Virus record (IMG/VR): IMGVR_UViG_3300035688_000005
Span: 1-63,348 of that record
Origin: a virus
DNA length: 63,348 bases
Reading direction: 5' to 3' (one strand)
Part shown: positions 62,592 to 63,348 of the stretch, piece after piece
Position numbering within the stretch: position 1 is the stretch's first letter
Layout: each line of letters begins with the position of its first letter
Notes under the pieces: generated by a model
The model's input: the letters and a program-made list of their open reading frames with translations, nothing else
What the model was told of the DNA's origin: nothing
The model's database searches: none
Translations under genes and position numbers: made by a program

Positions 62592-62907
62592 ACATACCGT
62601 CTTCTAGGTGTTTTTCAATCGCTTTCGCTTCCGCTTTTTTTACGTGCTCCATAAATTCCTCTAACGAGATTACCTTGAACTTTTTTGTCCTTTTTTCTAT
62701 TTCTTTCTTGTGATTTAGAATAAGGTCGTTCTCTGTCACGAAACAATCTATATCAGACACTAAAGCTTTGAAGAAATCGAATAGGCTTAGCTTGTCTTTC
62801 TTGGATAAGCTACCGAAATCTTTCAGGCTCGCCTTTATGATTTTTTTCAAATCTTTCTTCTCTAGACTATCTATCGCTTTCGCCACTATCTTCCTCGTAT
62901 CTATCAC
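62584..62907 (-). CDS. PIN-like or hypothetical protein
   Basis: 107 residues. FKALVSDIDCFVTENDLILN then FKVISLEEFMEHVKK resembles the end of a PIN-type nuclease (D..F.T.D), but the earlier acidic residues are not obvious. Weak assignment. Confidence 0.5.
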   Translation of the reverse strand: MIDTRKIVAKAIDSLEKKDLKKIIKASLKDFGSLSKKDKLSLFDFFKALVSDIDCFVTENDLILNHKKEIEKRTKKFKVISLEEFMEHVKKAEAKAIEKHLEDGMYG

Positions 62908-63113
62908 CTCTCTTTTAATTTTGTCTGCTTTAGCCCTTCAACAAGCTCAAACTTGTCCCCGATTGAGCAACTCGGCTCTGTTCTCGTCTTTAAGGTCAGG
63001 GTTTCTGTTTCGTCCGTTGAACTGTCTAAAGTCACTATCCAGACTTCATTATCCTCGTCTTCTTTCTGGGTTTCTATCGTTTTGATTTCCGTTACTGTAT
63101 ACTCTGACATCAT
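62904..63113 (-). CDS. hypothetical acidic beta protein
   Basis: 69 residues from ATG 63113 (GGAGGTGAA). SEYTVTEIKTIETQKEDEDN then EVWIVTLDSSTDETETLTLK; beta-rich. No family. Confidence 0.55.
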   Translation of the reverse strand: MMSEYTVTEIKTIETQKEDEDNEVWIVTLDSSTDETETLTLKTRTEPSCSIGDKFELVEGLKQTKLKER

Positions 63114-63348
63114 TTCACCTCCGTCACATTTACCACTCTGTCTCCTGTCACGCAGGCCCAACTTGAGCCTAAGCCGTATCCGACCACCCTGATGTTCACT
63201 ATTTCTTTGCTGTTCTTCGCTTCCATAAACCTGTCTACCTGGTCTCTGCTTATGCACGTTTCCCAGACCTCTGAGCTTGATGCGAACTGCTCCGAGAATG
63301 CGTTCTGTATCCTTATGTAATACTGCTCGCCGAAAAACAGGAAGGTAT
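63110..63348 (-). CDS. hypothetical protein, 5' end cut off by window edge
   Basis: At least 78 residues open to the right edge: FLFFGEQYYIRIQNAFSEQF, then WETCISRDQVDRFMEAKNSK and VVGYGLGSSWACVTGDRVVN. ATGA overlap with the next gene. No family from the visible part. Confidence 0.55.
   Translation of the reverse strand, partial: TFLFFGEQYYIRIQNAFSEQFASSSEVWETCISRDQVDRFMEAKNSKEIVNIRVVGYGLGSSWACVTGDRVVNVTEVK

Overview
The window reads as part of the genome of an archaeal head-tailed virus (Caudoviricetes-like). Virion hallmarks are all present: large terminase with ATPase and nuclease motifs, portal fused to a MuF-type domain, a prohead-protease-like protein, HK97-fold-like major capsid protein, tail tube, G/GT tail chaperones with a slippery A8 site, and tape measure. 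The archaeal signal comes from a stand-alone TRAM-domain protein, an Hjc-like Holliday junction resolvase, Cas4/RecB-like nucleases, many small zinc ribbons, TATA boxes of the TTTAAATATA / TTTATATA type in intergenic gaps, and tRNAs without encoded CCA. Ribosome binding sites are strong (GGAGGTGAT-like). No sheath protein was recognised, so a siphovirus-like tail is the better guess. The host lineage cannot be fixed from the sequence. Every convincing gene lies on the minus strand, so genes are read from the right end to the left.

Right to left: 63.3-57.3 kb holds nucleic-acid metabolism genes (two Cas4/RecB-like nucleases, Hjc-like resolvase, small phage-accessory families). 57.2-53.4 kb is a run of small genes separated by GC-rich hairpins that look like structured leaders. 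53.3-48.8 kb is a G+C-richer block with a SWIM zinc finger, a ParB-like protein, a Vsr-like nuclease overlapping a C5-cytosine methyltransferase, the small terminase candidate and TerL. 48.8-46.1 kb has small genes including TRAM, a GatB/YqeY-like domain and tRNA-Ala. 46.1-31 kb is the head block: a carbohydrate-binding-like protein, Cys/zinc-ribbon-rich structural candidates, an N-formylglutamate-amidohydrolase-like protein, portal-MuF, protease with zinc ribbons, scaffold candidate, capsid protein, decoration protein, and a 1123-residue head-fibre-like protein. 27-10 kb is connectors, tail tube, chaperones, tape measure, hub, fibres, then a cysteine-peptidase/holin-like pair. 10-0 kb is small accessory genes, tRNA-Asn and tRNA-Met, and at the left edge an RNA/DNA ligase.

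The most striking property is heavy invasion by free-standing homing-endonuclease-like genes: at least twelve (about 7.2 kb, roughly 11 percent of the window), of two nuclease types (HNH and Vsr-like/EDxHD) with NUMOD3-like DNA-binding repeats. Many carry a nearly identical upstream leader containing a promoter-like element. Some sit just behind the start codon of virion genes: one has taken over the start region of a fibre gene with a 19-nt duplication, and one separates the portal gene from its likely original start.

Other points of note are recurring AUU start codons after perfect Shine-Dalgarno sequences, two tRNAs whose bases 8-10 (TAG) serve as the stop codon of the upstream gene, candidate structured RNAs, and a repeated [L/I/F]KE motif shared among the protease and neighbouring structural proteins that may mark maturation cleavage sites.
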